This document shows, piece by piece, positions 1-8,537 of a DNA stretch of 64,000 bases. Each line of letters begins with the position of its first letter. The stretch's first letter is position 1. The notes beneath the pieces were generated by a model. It saw only the letters and a list, made by a program, of their open reading frames with translations, was not told the DNA's origin and searched no databases. This stretch comes from DASVWZ01 sp963715675. Lineage in GTDB: Bacteria; Acidobacteriota; Terriglobia; Terriglobales; Acidobacteriaceae. The position numbers and the translations under genes are program-made. The DNA is taken from NCBI GenBank assembly GCA_963715675.1, contig OY970265.1, forward strand, positions 2,294,001-2,358,000, given 5' to 3'.

Positions 1-1
1 G

Positions 2-127
2 GTCGTGGTAAATGGCAACACGCTCGCCAATCTGCGATCCGTCACGATCACGGTCCAGTATATGCATCCGCGGTTCAAGGTCCCCCAGAATTACATCCTC
101 ACGACTTTCATCTCGCCGTACCAGTAG
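2..127 (+). CDS. C-terminal end of a probable type IV pilus minor pilin (5' end outside window)
   Basis: An open frame enters from the left edge and stops at the TAG at 125-127, giving 41 visible residues. They are beta-rich, with the 'RSVTITVQY' stretch typical of the C-terminal sheet of a PilV/pseudopilin-like protein. The stop lies 9 nt before the ATG of the next pilin gene, which argues for one pilus operon. No N-terminal methylation motif can be seen because the start is outside the window, so the family call rests on context and style. It could be another small pseudopilin such as FimT/GspH. Confidence 0.5.
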   Translation, partial: VVVNGNTLANLRSVTITVQYMHPRFKVPQNYILTTFISPYQ

Positions 128-136
128 AGAGGAACC

Positions 137-1327
137 ATGAATATCGTCCCGGCCAAATCGACGCGCGGCTTCACCCTGGTGGAAATGTTGGTGGCCCTGG
201 CTCTGGGTATGATCATGCTGGCCTCGGCCGTGTCGATCTTCACCCAGGGTGTGGACGCGACTTGGGTCACATCGCAAAGAGCGGAAATGCAGCAGGACCT
301 CCGTGCCACCTCTGACCTGCTGCTGAAGGACATCAGCCTGGCCGGCGCCGGACTGCCTCTCGGACAGGGCATCCAATTGCCCACCAACACCGGCACCCGC
401 CCCATCTACGGCTGCGATCAGGGCAACAACTGTCCTCCCAATGGAGCGGTCTCCTACCCCTGCGCCTCCAACGCCGGACCGTGTGTGCCGACCCTGTTCG
501 GGATAATTCCTGGATTTCAACTCGGCATTAAGCCCCCGGGAAGTAACACCACAACCGACCTCATCACGGTCGCATACACCGACACCACTTTCGCGCTGCC
601 TTGCTACACGGTGACATTTCCGGCTGGTGGCGGAGTCAATCCCGTCACGTTCACGGCGCCCAACAACCCGCCGCCTTCCAGCTGTGTTCTGCCTCCGGGC
701 ATAAACTTTCCTCAAGCTGTCACCAACCCGGTCGTCGGATTGAAGGCGGGTGACCTGTTACTGTTCCAGAACACGCTGAACACCGCGATCGTTCAGGCCA
801 TTGCCGAGGTGTCCAACGCAAACGGAAACCCCAACGGCGGCCCCAATAGTGTTTTCACGGTCAACTTTCTCAACGGCGATCCCCTCAAGCTGAACCAGAG
901 TGGCGCGGCTTCCGGAGATCTGGCCAACATCCTCAAAGGCGCGGGCACAACCGCTACTCGCCTGCTCGTCATCACCTACTATCTCAAGATGCAGCCCAAC
1001 CCGGTCGGCGTGGGAGTGGGCACACCGGTGTTGATGCGGCAGGTCAACGGACAGCCGGCCGTGCCGCTGGCGGAAAATGTGGTCAACCTGCAGTTCACCT
1101 ATGACACGTACAACTCCGACGGCGTGTTGCTGAATCAAGTCGGGGATGCCGGCTATTCGGTCGGGACATCGTTCAATCTGATACGCAAAACCAACATCAT
1201 CCATTTGTCCATGCGCAGCCAGCTCCCCGGCACCCGCTCTGCGCTGATGGCGACCAAGGGATACCAGAGTTTTGATTTCCAGACTTCAATCAGTGCTCGC
1301 AACCTGAGCTATCAGAACCGGTACTAA
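137..1327 (+). CDS. PilW-like type IV pilus minor pilin
   Basis: The 396-aa protein has a textbook prepilin leader near residues 10-30: short basic leader, then G|FTLVEMLVALALG with the conserved Glu at +5, which prepilin peptidase would cleave and methylate. The following hydrophobic helix and the 'QQDLRATSDLLLKDI' segment match the PilW family, whose members prime pilus assembly at the inner membrane. The C-terminal half is a Gly/Asn/Pro-rich beta domain. A GAGAGGAA ribosome site precedes the ATG. The next frame opens immediately at the stop (TAA then ATG), indicating an operon with the PilX-like gene. Confidence 0.85.
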   Translation: MNIVPAKSTRGFTLVEMLVALALGMIMLASAVSIFTQGVDATWVTSQRAEMQQDLRATSDLLLKDISLAGAGLPLGQGIQLPTNTGTRPIYGCDQGNNCPPNGAVSYPCASNAGPCVPTLFGIIPGFQLGIKPPGSNTTTDLITVAYTDTTFALPCYTVTFPAGGGVNPVTFTAPNNPPPSSCVLPPGINFPQAVTNPVVGLKAGDLLLFQNTLNTAIVQAIAEVSNANGNPNGGPNSVFTVNFLNGDPLKLNQSGAASGDLANILKGAGTTATRLLVITYYLKMQPNPVGVGVGTPVLMRQVNGQPAVPLAENVVNLQFTYDTYNSDGVLLNQVGDAGYSVGTSFNLIRKTNIIHLSMRSQLPGTRSALMATKGYQSFDFQTSISARNLSYQNRY

Positions 1328-1408
1328 ATGAGGGATCTTTCGATGATGAGCCTTACCTCCCCAGTTCCAAGGCAAGAGGAAAGCACGATAGCAATGAGGA
1401 GTCACACC

Positions 1409-4400
1409 ATGGCTAGGAATGATCGATCGAGAGGGTTTACGCTGATTGCGTCCCTGTTGCTTTTGCTGATTCTTTCGGGGGTCGCCATCGGCCTGCTCAT
1501 GATGGTCGACACCGAAGTCAGGGTCAACACGCACGACGTGCAGAACAACATGACCTTCCACAGCGCGGAAGGCGCAATTGAGCACATGACCGCGGACTTG
1601 GCGAACATCTTCCAGACGATCGAGTCGCCTACGGTGTCCGAGATTGAAGGACTGAGCGCTCTGGCCCCGGCCAATACTGCCATGATGAGCTATCCGCTCT
1701 ATTCGCTGACGCCGGCCATCAACCCCTTAACCCAACAACCCGCAACTTCGTTCGGACCGATTATCGCGGGGCCCTATCAGGGGCTTTTCGCTTCGCTGCT
1801 TCCGGTGACTCTGCAAGCTACCGCCCAGGGCCCTTTGGGCGACGAAGTGAATATGTCCCGCACCGTTGAAGTCGCTCTGATCCCGGTGTTTCAATTCGGT
1901 GTGTTTTCCGACAGTGATCTGGGGTTCTTTAGCAGCCCGAACTTGGATTTTGCCGGCCGCGTCCACACCAACGGAGATCTTTACATCGGCGTCGCCAACT
2001 GCTGTACTTTGACCTTCCACGACAAGCTCAGCGCGTATGGCAACGTGATTCGCGCGGTTCTTCCCAACGGCTTGGCGGCCAATGCTTTCAATGATAGCGG
2101 CGCCGTCATGATTCCCCAGGCGCCGGCGGGGTGCGACGGCGGACAGCTCGCCTGCCTCCAGATGGGCGCAGCCTGGGGCAGTGTGACCGGTGCGGGCGGC
2201 AATCCTCCCGGTTCCCCATACAATGGAGGTTCGGGTGGTACCTGTGCGGCTGGTGCCCCGAGCTGGCAAACCATCTCTCTGAACAGCGGTTGCTACGGCG
2301 GCATGATCGAGGACGGGGACTGGGGTAATACCACCCTCGGCACCGGCGCCTCCAACCTCACCCTGCCGTTCGTCGGTGGCACCACCGGCACCACCACCGG
2401 CCCCCAACCCTATGAGATCGTTCGCCGGCCCCCCACCGGGGAGTCCCCCGTCGGGCTGCTGGGTGCGTCGCGTCTCTACAACGAGGCTTCCATTCGCATT
2501 CTGCTCTCCGACACTCCCGCGGACCTGCCGGGTGGCGTGGGCGACGCCAATAACATTCGCCTGGCCAACGTCGGCAACTACGCCACCGGCGTCCAGACTT
2601 CAGTGCCGGTCGGTCTTGCGGCTCTGCCCGGCGGCCACCATTACACGACTTACTTCGCAGCCGCCTCAACCGGAGTGCCGGATTCGTCGCAGTACGTTCA
2701 GAGCTACCATAACCCCACTCTGATCACCGATTGGCCCTACGTGCCGCTGGCTCCTCCGGCTGGCGACGTTACTCTTTTCGATGCCAATGCCCCAGTCATG
2801 ACCTATGCCGGTGATGGCAGCGGCTTGACTGCGACTCCCGCTCAACTGACGCTCTCCGTCTGCAATCCATCGACACCGCAGTCAGTCGGGCCGCCGGTTT
2901 GCCCTGGAGTTGCCGCCTACCCCTACTACACTCCTTTGGCCTATCCAATCGTTCCGGTAAACACCGCAAACTGGAACCTGCTGGATGGCTACATTCGCGT
3001 GGAATATCGGAACGCCGCTGGAAACTACACCCCTGTCACCCAAGAGTGGCTGCAGCTGGGCTTCGCGCGCTGGACTCTACCGCCCGCCACTCCCGGATCC
3101 AATCCGGTCAACCCCAACGCCATCCTGCTTTTCCAGGAACCCGCAGATCGCAACGGTGACGGCGCCATTGACCTCAACGGCGCCCCTCCCTGGTACAACA
3201 CAAGCATCAGTCACGGCGTCACCACCTATACCCCCTATCCCGGCAAACCGCCCGAGGCCACCAAGGACCCGATCACCGGCTACGCCTGGTGGGCAGATAG
3301 CGCGCAGGGGGTTGGACAGAGCGCCACCATGTACAACTGGTATCCCATCAACTTCTATGACGCCCGCGAAGGCGAACCGCGTGACACCCAGTATTCCAAC
3401 GACACCTGCACTACAAATGGCGTCATGAACGCGGTCGAACTCGACGTGGGTAACCTGCAGCGCTGGCTCGCGGGACAAACCGGCACCAGCGGAGGCTCAG
3501 TCGATTTCCTCAGCCAGAACGGCTACGTGCTGTACTTCTCCGACCGGCGGGGCATGCTCCCCAATCCCAACGGGACCCAGGTCGGCGCGGCCAACACGAA
3601 GACGGGCGACTCTGGACTCGAAGACTCCATTAACCGCAACAACGCAGCCGGTGTGCCGGACGGCGCGCTCGACGGAATTCCTGCCGGAAAAACCGTCTCT
3701 CCTGAGGATGTCAACCTCAACGGCAAACTGGACAATTTCGGAGCGCAGAACCTCGGCCTCGGCCTGGGCTACCTCAGCAATAATTACAACGCCGCCTTCA
3801 GTGTCAACCACTCGATCATTAACGCTGCCACGGCACCTAACCCCTATTTGCGCTTGCCGGCCTGCACCATCGCCCAGTCGAACTGGGTCAGCGGAGCTCG
3901 CCACGTTCTTAAACTGGTCGATGGGCAACTGGGGAATCTGCCCGTCCGGCCGGACAACAATGCAGGTGGCTTCACCGTCGGGTCCGAAAACCCGGTCTAC
4001 ATTCTGGGCAATTACAACACCAGCGCGGCCGACCCCATTTGGACGGGTGGTGGCGACCGGCCCCACTCCGCCGCCGGCATCGTCGCCGATGCCGTTACCG
4101 TGCTGTCCAACAACTGGAGCGACCTGGGCAGCATCATGACTAACCCCACCCACCCCGAGCTTTACCGCTTGGGCACAACCACGTACTACCGCGTGGCCAT
4201 CGCAGCCGGCAAGAACATCAACTTCCCCTTCCCCGGATGGGAAAATGCCACCGACTACGGCTTTGGCACCGATGGTGGCGTACATAACTTCCTGCGCTAC
4301 ATCGAAGACTGGCAGGACCCGAATGCAACCTTGAACTATGAAGGCTCCCTGGTCAGCCTCTACTATTCCACATACGCCACCGGCACTTTCAAGTGCTGCC

Positions 4401-4576
4401 AGTACTCGGTCTATCAGCCTCCGATACGAAACTACGTTTTCGATCCGGATTTCACTCAACCTCAGAACTTGCCCCCGGCTACGCCGTTGTTCCGGGATAT
4501 CGACAACCTGAGCTATCGCCAGACCATAACGGCGTGCACCAACGTGAATTCGACCACCGGCTTGTGCACCCAGTAG
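1409..4576 (+). CDS. Very large PilX-like pilus assembly protein
   Basis: I place the start at ATG 1409, seven bases after GAGGAG (1396-1401). This puts the motif RGFTLIASLLLLLILSG at the N terminus; an in-frame ATG at 1328 directly abuts the previous stop but has no ribosome site. The 1055-aa product starts with a PilX-type membrane anchor (the +5 Glu of true prepilins is absent) and the 'HSAEGAIEHM' region seen in PilX N-domains. The rest is a long extracellular Gly/Asn/Pro-rich domain with several Cys. PilX proteins are usually about 150-300 aa, so the ectodomain is an unusual adhesin-like extension. It probably sits at the pilus tip or in the envelope; that is inference. Confidence 0.75.
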   Translation: MARNDRSRGFTLIASLLLLLILSGVAIGLLMMVDTEVRVNTHDVQNNMTFHSAEGAIEHMTADLANIFQTIESPTVSEIEGLSALAPANTAMMSYPLYSLTPAINPLTQQPATSFGPIIAGPYQGLFASLLPVTLQATAQGPLGDEVNMSRTVEVALIPVFQFGVFSDSDLGFFSSPNLDFAGRVHTNGDLYIGVANCCTLTFHDKLSAYGNVIRAVLPNGLAANAFNDSGAVMIPQAPAGCDGGQLACLQMGAAWGSVTGAGGNPPGSPYNGGSGGTCAAGAPSWQTISLNSGCYGGMIEDGDWGNTTLGTGASNLTLPFVGGTTGTTTGPQPYEIVRRPPTGESPVGLLGASRLYNEASIRILLSDTPADLPGGVGDANNIRLANVGNYATGVQTSVPVGLAALPGGHHYTTYFAAASTGVPDSSQYVQSYHNPTLITDWPYVPLAPPAGDVTLFDANAPVMTYAGDGSGLTATPAQLTLSVCNPSTPQSVGPPVCPGVAAYPYYTPLAYPIVPVNTANWNLLDGYIRVEYRNAAGNYTPVTQEWLQLGFARWTLPPATPGSNPVNPNAILLFQEPADRNGDGAIDLNGAPPWYNTSISHGVTTYTPYPGKPPEATKDPITGYAWWADSAQGVGQSATMYNWYPINFYDAREGEPRDTQYSNDTCTTNGVMNAVELDVGNLQRWLAGQTGTSGGSVDFLSQNGYVLYFSDRRGMLPNPNGTQVGAANTKTGDSGLEDSINRNNAAGVPDGALDGIPAGKTVSPEDVNLNGKLDNFGAQNLGLGLGYLSNNYNAAFSVNHSIINAATAPNPYLRLPACTIAQSNWVSGARHVLKLVDGQLGNLPVRPDNNAGGFTVGSENPVYILGNYNTSAADPIWTGGGDRPHSAAGIVADAVTVLSNNWSDLGSIMTNPTHPELYRLGTTTYYRVAIAAGKNINFPFPGWENATDYGFGTDGGVHNFLRYIEDWQDPNATLNYEGSLVSLYYSTYATGTFKCCQYSVYQPPIRNYVFDPDFTQPQNLPPATPLFRDIDNLSYRQTITACTNVNSTTGLCTQ

Positions 4577-4604
4577 GCGAGCCGACAACCTGAACTCGTA
4601 AACC

Positions 4605-4640
4605 GGCCTCGATCCTGCAACCCAGGATCGGGGCCTTCGC
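4605..4640 (+). terminator. Hairpin downstream of the pilus operon
   Basis: A 13-bp stem (4605-4617 with 4623-4635, one G-T wobble) with a 5-nt loop lies 28 nt after the PilX-like stop. It is followed by a T-rich but interrupted tract (TTCGCTTTCG). Position and stem strength fit a transcription terminator for the pilus genes. Confidence 0.65.
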
Positions 4641-4790
4641 TTTCGCCATTGCTCAGCATTCAGCACTCAGCCATGCCGTCCTGGTGAGAAGTTGAGCGCG
4701 CAATCCGGGACAGCGTGGGCCAACCCCTAATTGCCAAGTGCCAACTGCCGAATGCTAAATACTGAATGACGCACGCTCCCTGACTCCTGA
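4641..4790. repeat. Intergenic tract of degenerate short repeats
   Basis: This non-coding stretch contains runs of loosely repeated words such as CAGCATTCAGCACTCAGC (about 4654-4671) and TGCCAAGTGCCAACTGCC (about 4732-4749) with ATGCTAAATACTGAATG after it. Similar 'attagcaattcagc' degenerate spacers occur between genes in some Acidobacteriota, which is recalled knowledge and not checked here. No gene is visible in it. Confidence 0.4.
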
Positions 4791-4821
4791 CTTGCATTAT
4801 CATTTTTCCCGGAGGACATTC

Positions 4822-5433
4822 GTGACCAAGATCAGCGCGATTTTCTGGGATGTCGGAGGCGTTCTTCTCACCAACGCGTGGGACCGGGAGCAGCGCGACA
4901 AAACCCTCGCCCACTTCGGACTTGACCCGGTGGAATTCGCCGACCGCCATGACATGTTGGTGTCTTCCTTCGAGCGCGGCAAGATCACCCTGGATGAGTA
5001 CTTGCGCTGCACGGTTTTCTTCCGCCCGCGTCCTTTCACTGCGCAAGCCTTCACGGACTACATGTTCTCCCTGTCACAGCCGCAGCCGGACGTGCTCCAA
5101 CTCGCGCAGGCGCTTAAGAATTCCAGCAAGTATCTCATGGCCACGATCAACAATGAATCACGGGAGTTGAATCGCTACCGGATTCAAACCTATGGCCTGG
5201 GCAACATCTTCGACCTGTTCGTCAGTTCCTGCTTTGTCGGGCTGCGCAAGCCCGAGGAAGGCATTTACAAGCTGGCCCTCGAGATCACCCAGAGGCCGCC
5301 GGAAGAATGCTGTTTTGTCGATGACCGTCCGCTGAACGTGGACGCCGCCGCGCGGACCGGAATCCATGCCATTCGCATGGAAAATGCGGCGCAGCTAAGA
5401 AGCGCGTTCCAGAAGCTGGGAGTCGTTGCGTAA
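4822..5433 (+). CDS. HAD-superfamily hydrolase (haloacid dehalogenase-like phosphatase)
   Basis: The start is GTG 4822, five bases after GGAGGA (4811-4816); an upstream in-frame ATG at 4792 lacks a ribosome site. The 203-aa protein shows the HAD motifs in order: motif I FWDVGGVLL (nucleophile Asp near residue 10, with Gly at the usual second Asp, as in the haloacid dehalogenase/YihX branch), motif II in MATINNES, the motif III Lys in GLRKPEEGIY, and motif IV CCFVDDRPLNV. The small helical cap lies between motifs I and II. It is probably a cytosolic phosphatase of small phosphometabolites; the substrate cannot be told. It stands alone, with no operon partner. Confidence 0.85.
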   Translation: MTKISAIFWDVGGVLLTNAWDREQRDKTLAHFGLDPVEFADRHDMLVSSFERGKITLDEYLRCTVFFRPRPFTAQAFTDYMFSLSQPQPDVLQLAQALKNSSKYLMATINNESRELNRYRIQTYGLGNIFDLFVSSCFVGLRKPEEGIYKLALEITQRPPEECCFVDDRPLNVDAAARTGIHAIRMENAAQLRSAFQKLGVVA

Positions 5434-6084
5434 CGGGCTAGGAGATCTGCGGTCCAAAATGGAGCGAACGCGTATGTCTGCGTGGCCACGGCGGATTCCG
5501 GCTTTCGCACGGAGCGCCCACGGCCCCCGTGAAGTCCGTGGGCCGTTCATCCGTCATCGGACCACGAGAATTCCACCTCGCCCCTCCCACCCCGCACTTT
5601 CTCCTTGACTCCGACCCGGCAAACCGACTCACGCACAAGGAAGTCATCCCGAAGCCCCCGCGCTTTCACCAGCGGGGCGAGGGATCTGGCGCGCAGCACC
5701 AGCACCCTTCGCTGATCGTGGGGTTGCTCGATTCATCCCCAAGGACAATTTCCGCCGACCCTTTTCCCCGCCTCACTTTCCCCTTGACTCCACCCCAGCA
5801 AACTGACATCCTCGATGTATATCTTATGGAGAACGCACAAAACAGACGTATAACTCGTTAAGAATCTAGATTTTACCTCTAACCCCAATGGGCTCTAGAT
5901 TTTGCGGGCCAAATCTCCGTAACTTCATGATTCCGCTAGACCGAGGGGAGGGGGGTATACCACTCAAATAAGGGCTTGTCGAAAAAATGCAGCGCCGAGC
6001 GCTGTGTCCGCCCGAGGTCAAAAAGAAGCCGCCTGACCGCTGGCTGAGGAAACTCCGATTCCGAGCCTGGTATAACATCAACTC
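5434..6084. other. 650-nt intergenic region with two copies of a ~36-bp imperfect direct repeat
   Basis: I see no convincing gene here. Two related blocks, about 5594-5630 and 5773-5808, share CACTTTC, then CCTTGACTCC, then CAAAC(C/T)GAC, about 178 bp apart. Each contains a TTGACT hexamer. The second is followed by an AT-rich stretch (GATGTATATCTTATGG, 5813-5828) that could hold a -10 element or regulator site upstream of the ABC transporter genes. Assignment as promoters is inference. Confidence 0.4.
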
Positions 6085-6795
6085 ATGCCCGCATTCATAG
6101 AGGCTCGCGAACTGCGCAAGACCTACCACGTCGGCAAAGTCGAAGTGCAGGCGCTGCGCGGTATTTCCTTTGGCATTGAGCGCGGCGAGTTCGTCAGCGT
6201 GGTCGGTCCCTCGGGCAGCGGCAAGTCCACTCTCTTTTACCTTCTGGGCGGCCTCACCCGGGCCGATTCCGGCTCCGTGATCATCGATGGCGCGGATTTC
6301 GCGCAACTCTCCGACGCCGAACGCACCCGCATGCGCAAGCGCAAGATCGGATTCGTGTTCCAGAAGTTCAATCTTCTCCCCACCCTCGATGCCCGATCCA
6401 ACATCAATATCGCGATCGACATCGCGGGCGCGGACGGAGGACGCGACGCCGCTCATTTCGACAAGATCGTGAGCCTTCTGGGACTGGAGAAGCGTCTTCC
6501 GCATCGCCCTTCCGAACTTTCCGGCGGCGAACAGCAGCGCGTGGCCCTGGCCCGCGCCCTGATCAACAAACCGGCCATCGTGCTGGCCGATGAACCCACC
6601 GGCAACCTGGACTCGAAAAACTCCGAGATCGTGTTGAACATGCTGCGCCATTCCAACCGCGAGCTGGGACAAACCGTGCTGATGATCACTCACAACCCCG
6701 AAGCCGCCCGCTATGGCGATCGCATTATCCACATGCGCGACGGCGAAATCGTCACCCCCGAGAAGGACCCCCAGTGGACGGGAGCGCCTCGGTAG
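6085..6795 (+). CDS. ABC transporter ATP-binding protein (MacB/LolD type)
   Basis: The 236-aa protein is a complete ABC ATPase: Walker A GPSGSGKST at residues 41-49, Q-loop Gln near 93 (FVFQKFN), signature LSGGEQQ at 145-151, Walker B IVLADE at 165-170 followed by the PTGNLDS typical of the MacB/LolD/FtsE family, and the H-loop in MITHNPEAARYGD. It would sit on the inner face of the cytoplasmic membrane and power the two FtsX-like permeases encoded downstream. The family mediates mechanotransmission export of lipoproteins, peptides or drugs across the envelope. No periplasmic adaptor or TolC-like gene is visible nearby. Confidence 0.93.
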   Translation: MPAFIEARELRKTYHVGKVEVQALRGISFGIERGEFVSVVGPSGSGKSTLFYLLGGLTRADSGSVIIDGADFAQLSDAERTRMRKRKIGFVFQKFNLLPTLDARSNINIAIDIAGADGGRDAAHFDKIVSLLGLEKRLPHRPSELSGGEQQRVALARALINKPAIVLADEPTGNLDSKNSEIVLNMLRHSNRELGQTVLMITHNPEAARYGDRIIHMRDGEIVTPEKDPQWTGAPR

Positions 6796-7147
6796 CGACG
6801 CTAGCGGAAGGCAAGACGTTGGATGAACTGAAGAACGTAGTGATTGACATTGCTGTGGACATGCAAAAGTAGGTGCCTCCGGACACGGTGTGGCTGTCGG
6901 GAGAAGTTCTAGCCGGAGCTTCCGACGACCAGGGATTCGCAACTGTGACCAGCCAAAAGGTGAGCGGCCTCACGGCTTATGAGTGGCGGCCGGGTGTCAG
7001 CAGCCCCACGATCGGCAACCCCAGCTCTGTCTGGAACGCAAGCTGAGCGGCGGGGGCTGGTAAGAATCTTCGGCAAGAGGTTGACCTGGGTTCTCTTTCA
7101 GATGTCAGGGCCATGCTGATCAGGCTTTTCCGTTAGCACGGAACGAT
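6796..7147. other. Spacer between ABC ATPase and permease; possible decayed coding stretch
   Basis: No intact gene is seen. One plus frame starting with the GTG at 6774 (overlapping the ATPase end) is open for 32 codons, hits TAG at 6870-6872, then stays open for 57 more codons to TGA 7044-7046. The first part (LDELKNVVIDIAVDMQK) looks protein-like. This may be a broken small gene or chance in GC-rich DNA. Confidence 0.25.
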
Positions 7148-8512
7148 TTGCGACCAAGCCTCGTATACGATTACAGAGTGGACCGTACAGACCCTACAAC
7201 GACGGAAACCTCGGCTCTGTGGGAGAGCGTCCGGAAGTTCAACGTCTCGCGAGTCGGGGAACAACTCAGGCGTCATGGCACCGTTTTTCGCGACCCGGCG
7301 GTCGAGGCTCTGGCAGCATTACGGGCACACAAGCTGCGTTCCGCACTGACGCTGCTGGGCGTTACACTGTCGGTGTCGGTGCTCGTCCTGGTCGTGTCGA
7401 TTATCACCGGGGCGAACCTTTACGTTGAGCAGCGCGTTGCCAATCTCGGGTCCAACGTCTTTCTCGTGCTCCGCTTCCCCATCATCACAAACCAGGAAGA
7501 TTTCCTGAAAGCGGTGAGGCGCAACCGCTATGTCACATGGGAGGACTTCGAGGCTCTGCGCGACGGCATGAAACTGCCTCAGGCCGTAGGCCTGGAGACG
7601 CGAACCAACGGCAAGGTTCGCCTGGGAACACAGGCTTTGGACGACATCAATATTCGCGGGGTCACGGCCAACATTGCCGACATGGATGTGGAGGAACCCG
7701 AAACTGGCCGCTACATCACCGACGCCGACAATGACAGCCGGGCAGAGGTCGCCTTCATCGGACAAGAAGTGGCTGGAAAGCTGTTTCCCACGGTCGATCC
7801 CATTGGCAAGACGCTCTATGTCGACGGCCGGGCCTTTGAGGTGGTCGGAGTGGCCAAGCCGATTGGGACTGTGTTCGGACAATCCCAGGATAATTTTGTC
7901 TACATTCCGATTCGAACATTCTTAAAGCGCTATGGAGCACACGGCCAGGGCTTGGATTTGGCCATCAACATTAAGGCGCGCGGCCCGGAGTGGATGCGCC
8001 AGACCGAAGATGAAGCCCGCACCATGATGCGCGGCCGCCGCCACCTGGATCCCAAGGCCGATGACAATTTCGGTATTTTGGCGTCTGACACAATTATGGG
8101 TTTATGGAAGAACCTGACTGGCGCCATCGCCGCCACCATGGTCGGAGTGGTTTCAGTGTTCCTGGTCATCGGCGGCGTGGTGATCATGAATGTGATGCTG
8201 GCCAGTGTGACCGAGCGCACTCGGGAGATTGGAGTGCGAAAATCGATGGGAGCGCGAAGGCGCGACATCATGATGCAGTTCCTCGTGGAATCTGTGGTGA
8301 TGGCAGCTGTGGGCGGCGCGGCAGGCATTGCCATTGCCTATCTTCTCTCCACGCTGGTGAGGGTGCTCACGCCTGTGCCCTCCCAGGTGCCAATCGGCGC
8401 GGTGATTTTGTCGCTTGCGGTGTCGACGGTCGTGGGATTGTTCTTTGGGTTGTACCCCGCGCACCGGGCTTCGAAGCTGGATCCCATCGAGGCTCTGCGC
8501 TTTGAGACTTAG
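7148..8512 (+). CDS. MacB-like ABC transporter permease (first copy)
   Basis: The protein (454 aa from TTG 7148, 444 aa if GTG 7178 is used; neither has a clear ribosome site) has the MacB permease layout. TM1 follows 'RAHKLRSALTLLGVTLS', then comes a periplasmic MacB_PCD domain of about 200 residues, then three C-terminal TM helices with the FtsX motif 'VTERTREIGVRKSMGARRRDI'. A roughly 55-residue N-terminal tail before TM1 is longer than in the second permease. With its neighbour it probably forms a heterodimeric exporter driven by the ATPase at 6085. The substrate is unknown. Confidence 0.88.
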   Translation: MRPSLVYDYRVDRTDPTTTETSALWESVRKFNVSRVGEQLRRHGTVFRDPAVEALAALRAHKLRSALTLLGVTLSVSVLVLVVSIITGANLYVEQRVANLGSNVFLVLRFPIITNQEDFLKAVRRNRYVTWEDFEALRDGMKLPQAVGLETRTNGKVRLGTQALDDINIRGVTANIADMDVEEPETGRYITDADNDSRAEVAFIGQEVAGKLFPTVDPIGKTLYVDGRAFEVVGVAKPIGTVFGQSQDNFVYIPIRTFLKRYGAHGQGLDLAINIKARGPEWMRQTEDEARTMMRGRRHLDPKADDNFGILASDTIMGLWKNLTGAIAATMVGVVSVFLVIGGVVIMNVMLASVTERTREIGVRKSMGARRRDIMMQFLVESVVMAAVGGAAGIAIAYLLSTLVRVLTPVPSQVPIGAVILSLAVSTVVGLFFGLYPAHRASKLDPIEALRFET

Positions 8513-8537
8513 GGGCTGCTGAAAAAGAGGTTCCAAC

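Noticed and set aside
3497..4666. 389-codon minus-strand open frame inside the PilX-like gene
   Set aside because: It is antisense to a clearly coding pilus gene in GC-rich DNA, has no ribosome site and has shadow-like composition.
5866..6942. 358-codon minus-strand open frame across the ABC ATPase
   Set aside because: It is the complement of a fully conserved ABC ATPase; low-complexity Gly/Ala/Asp composition.
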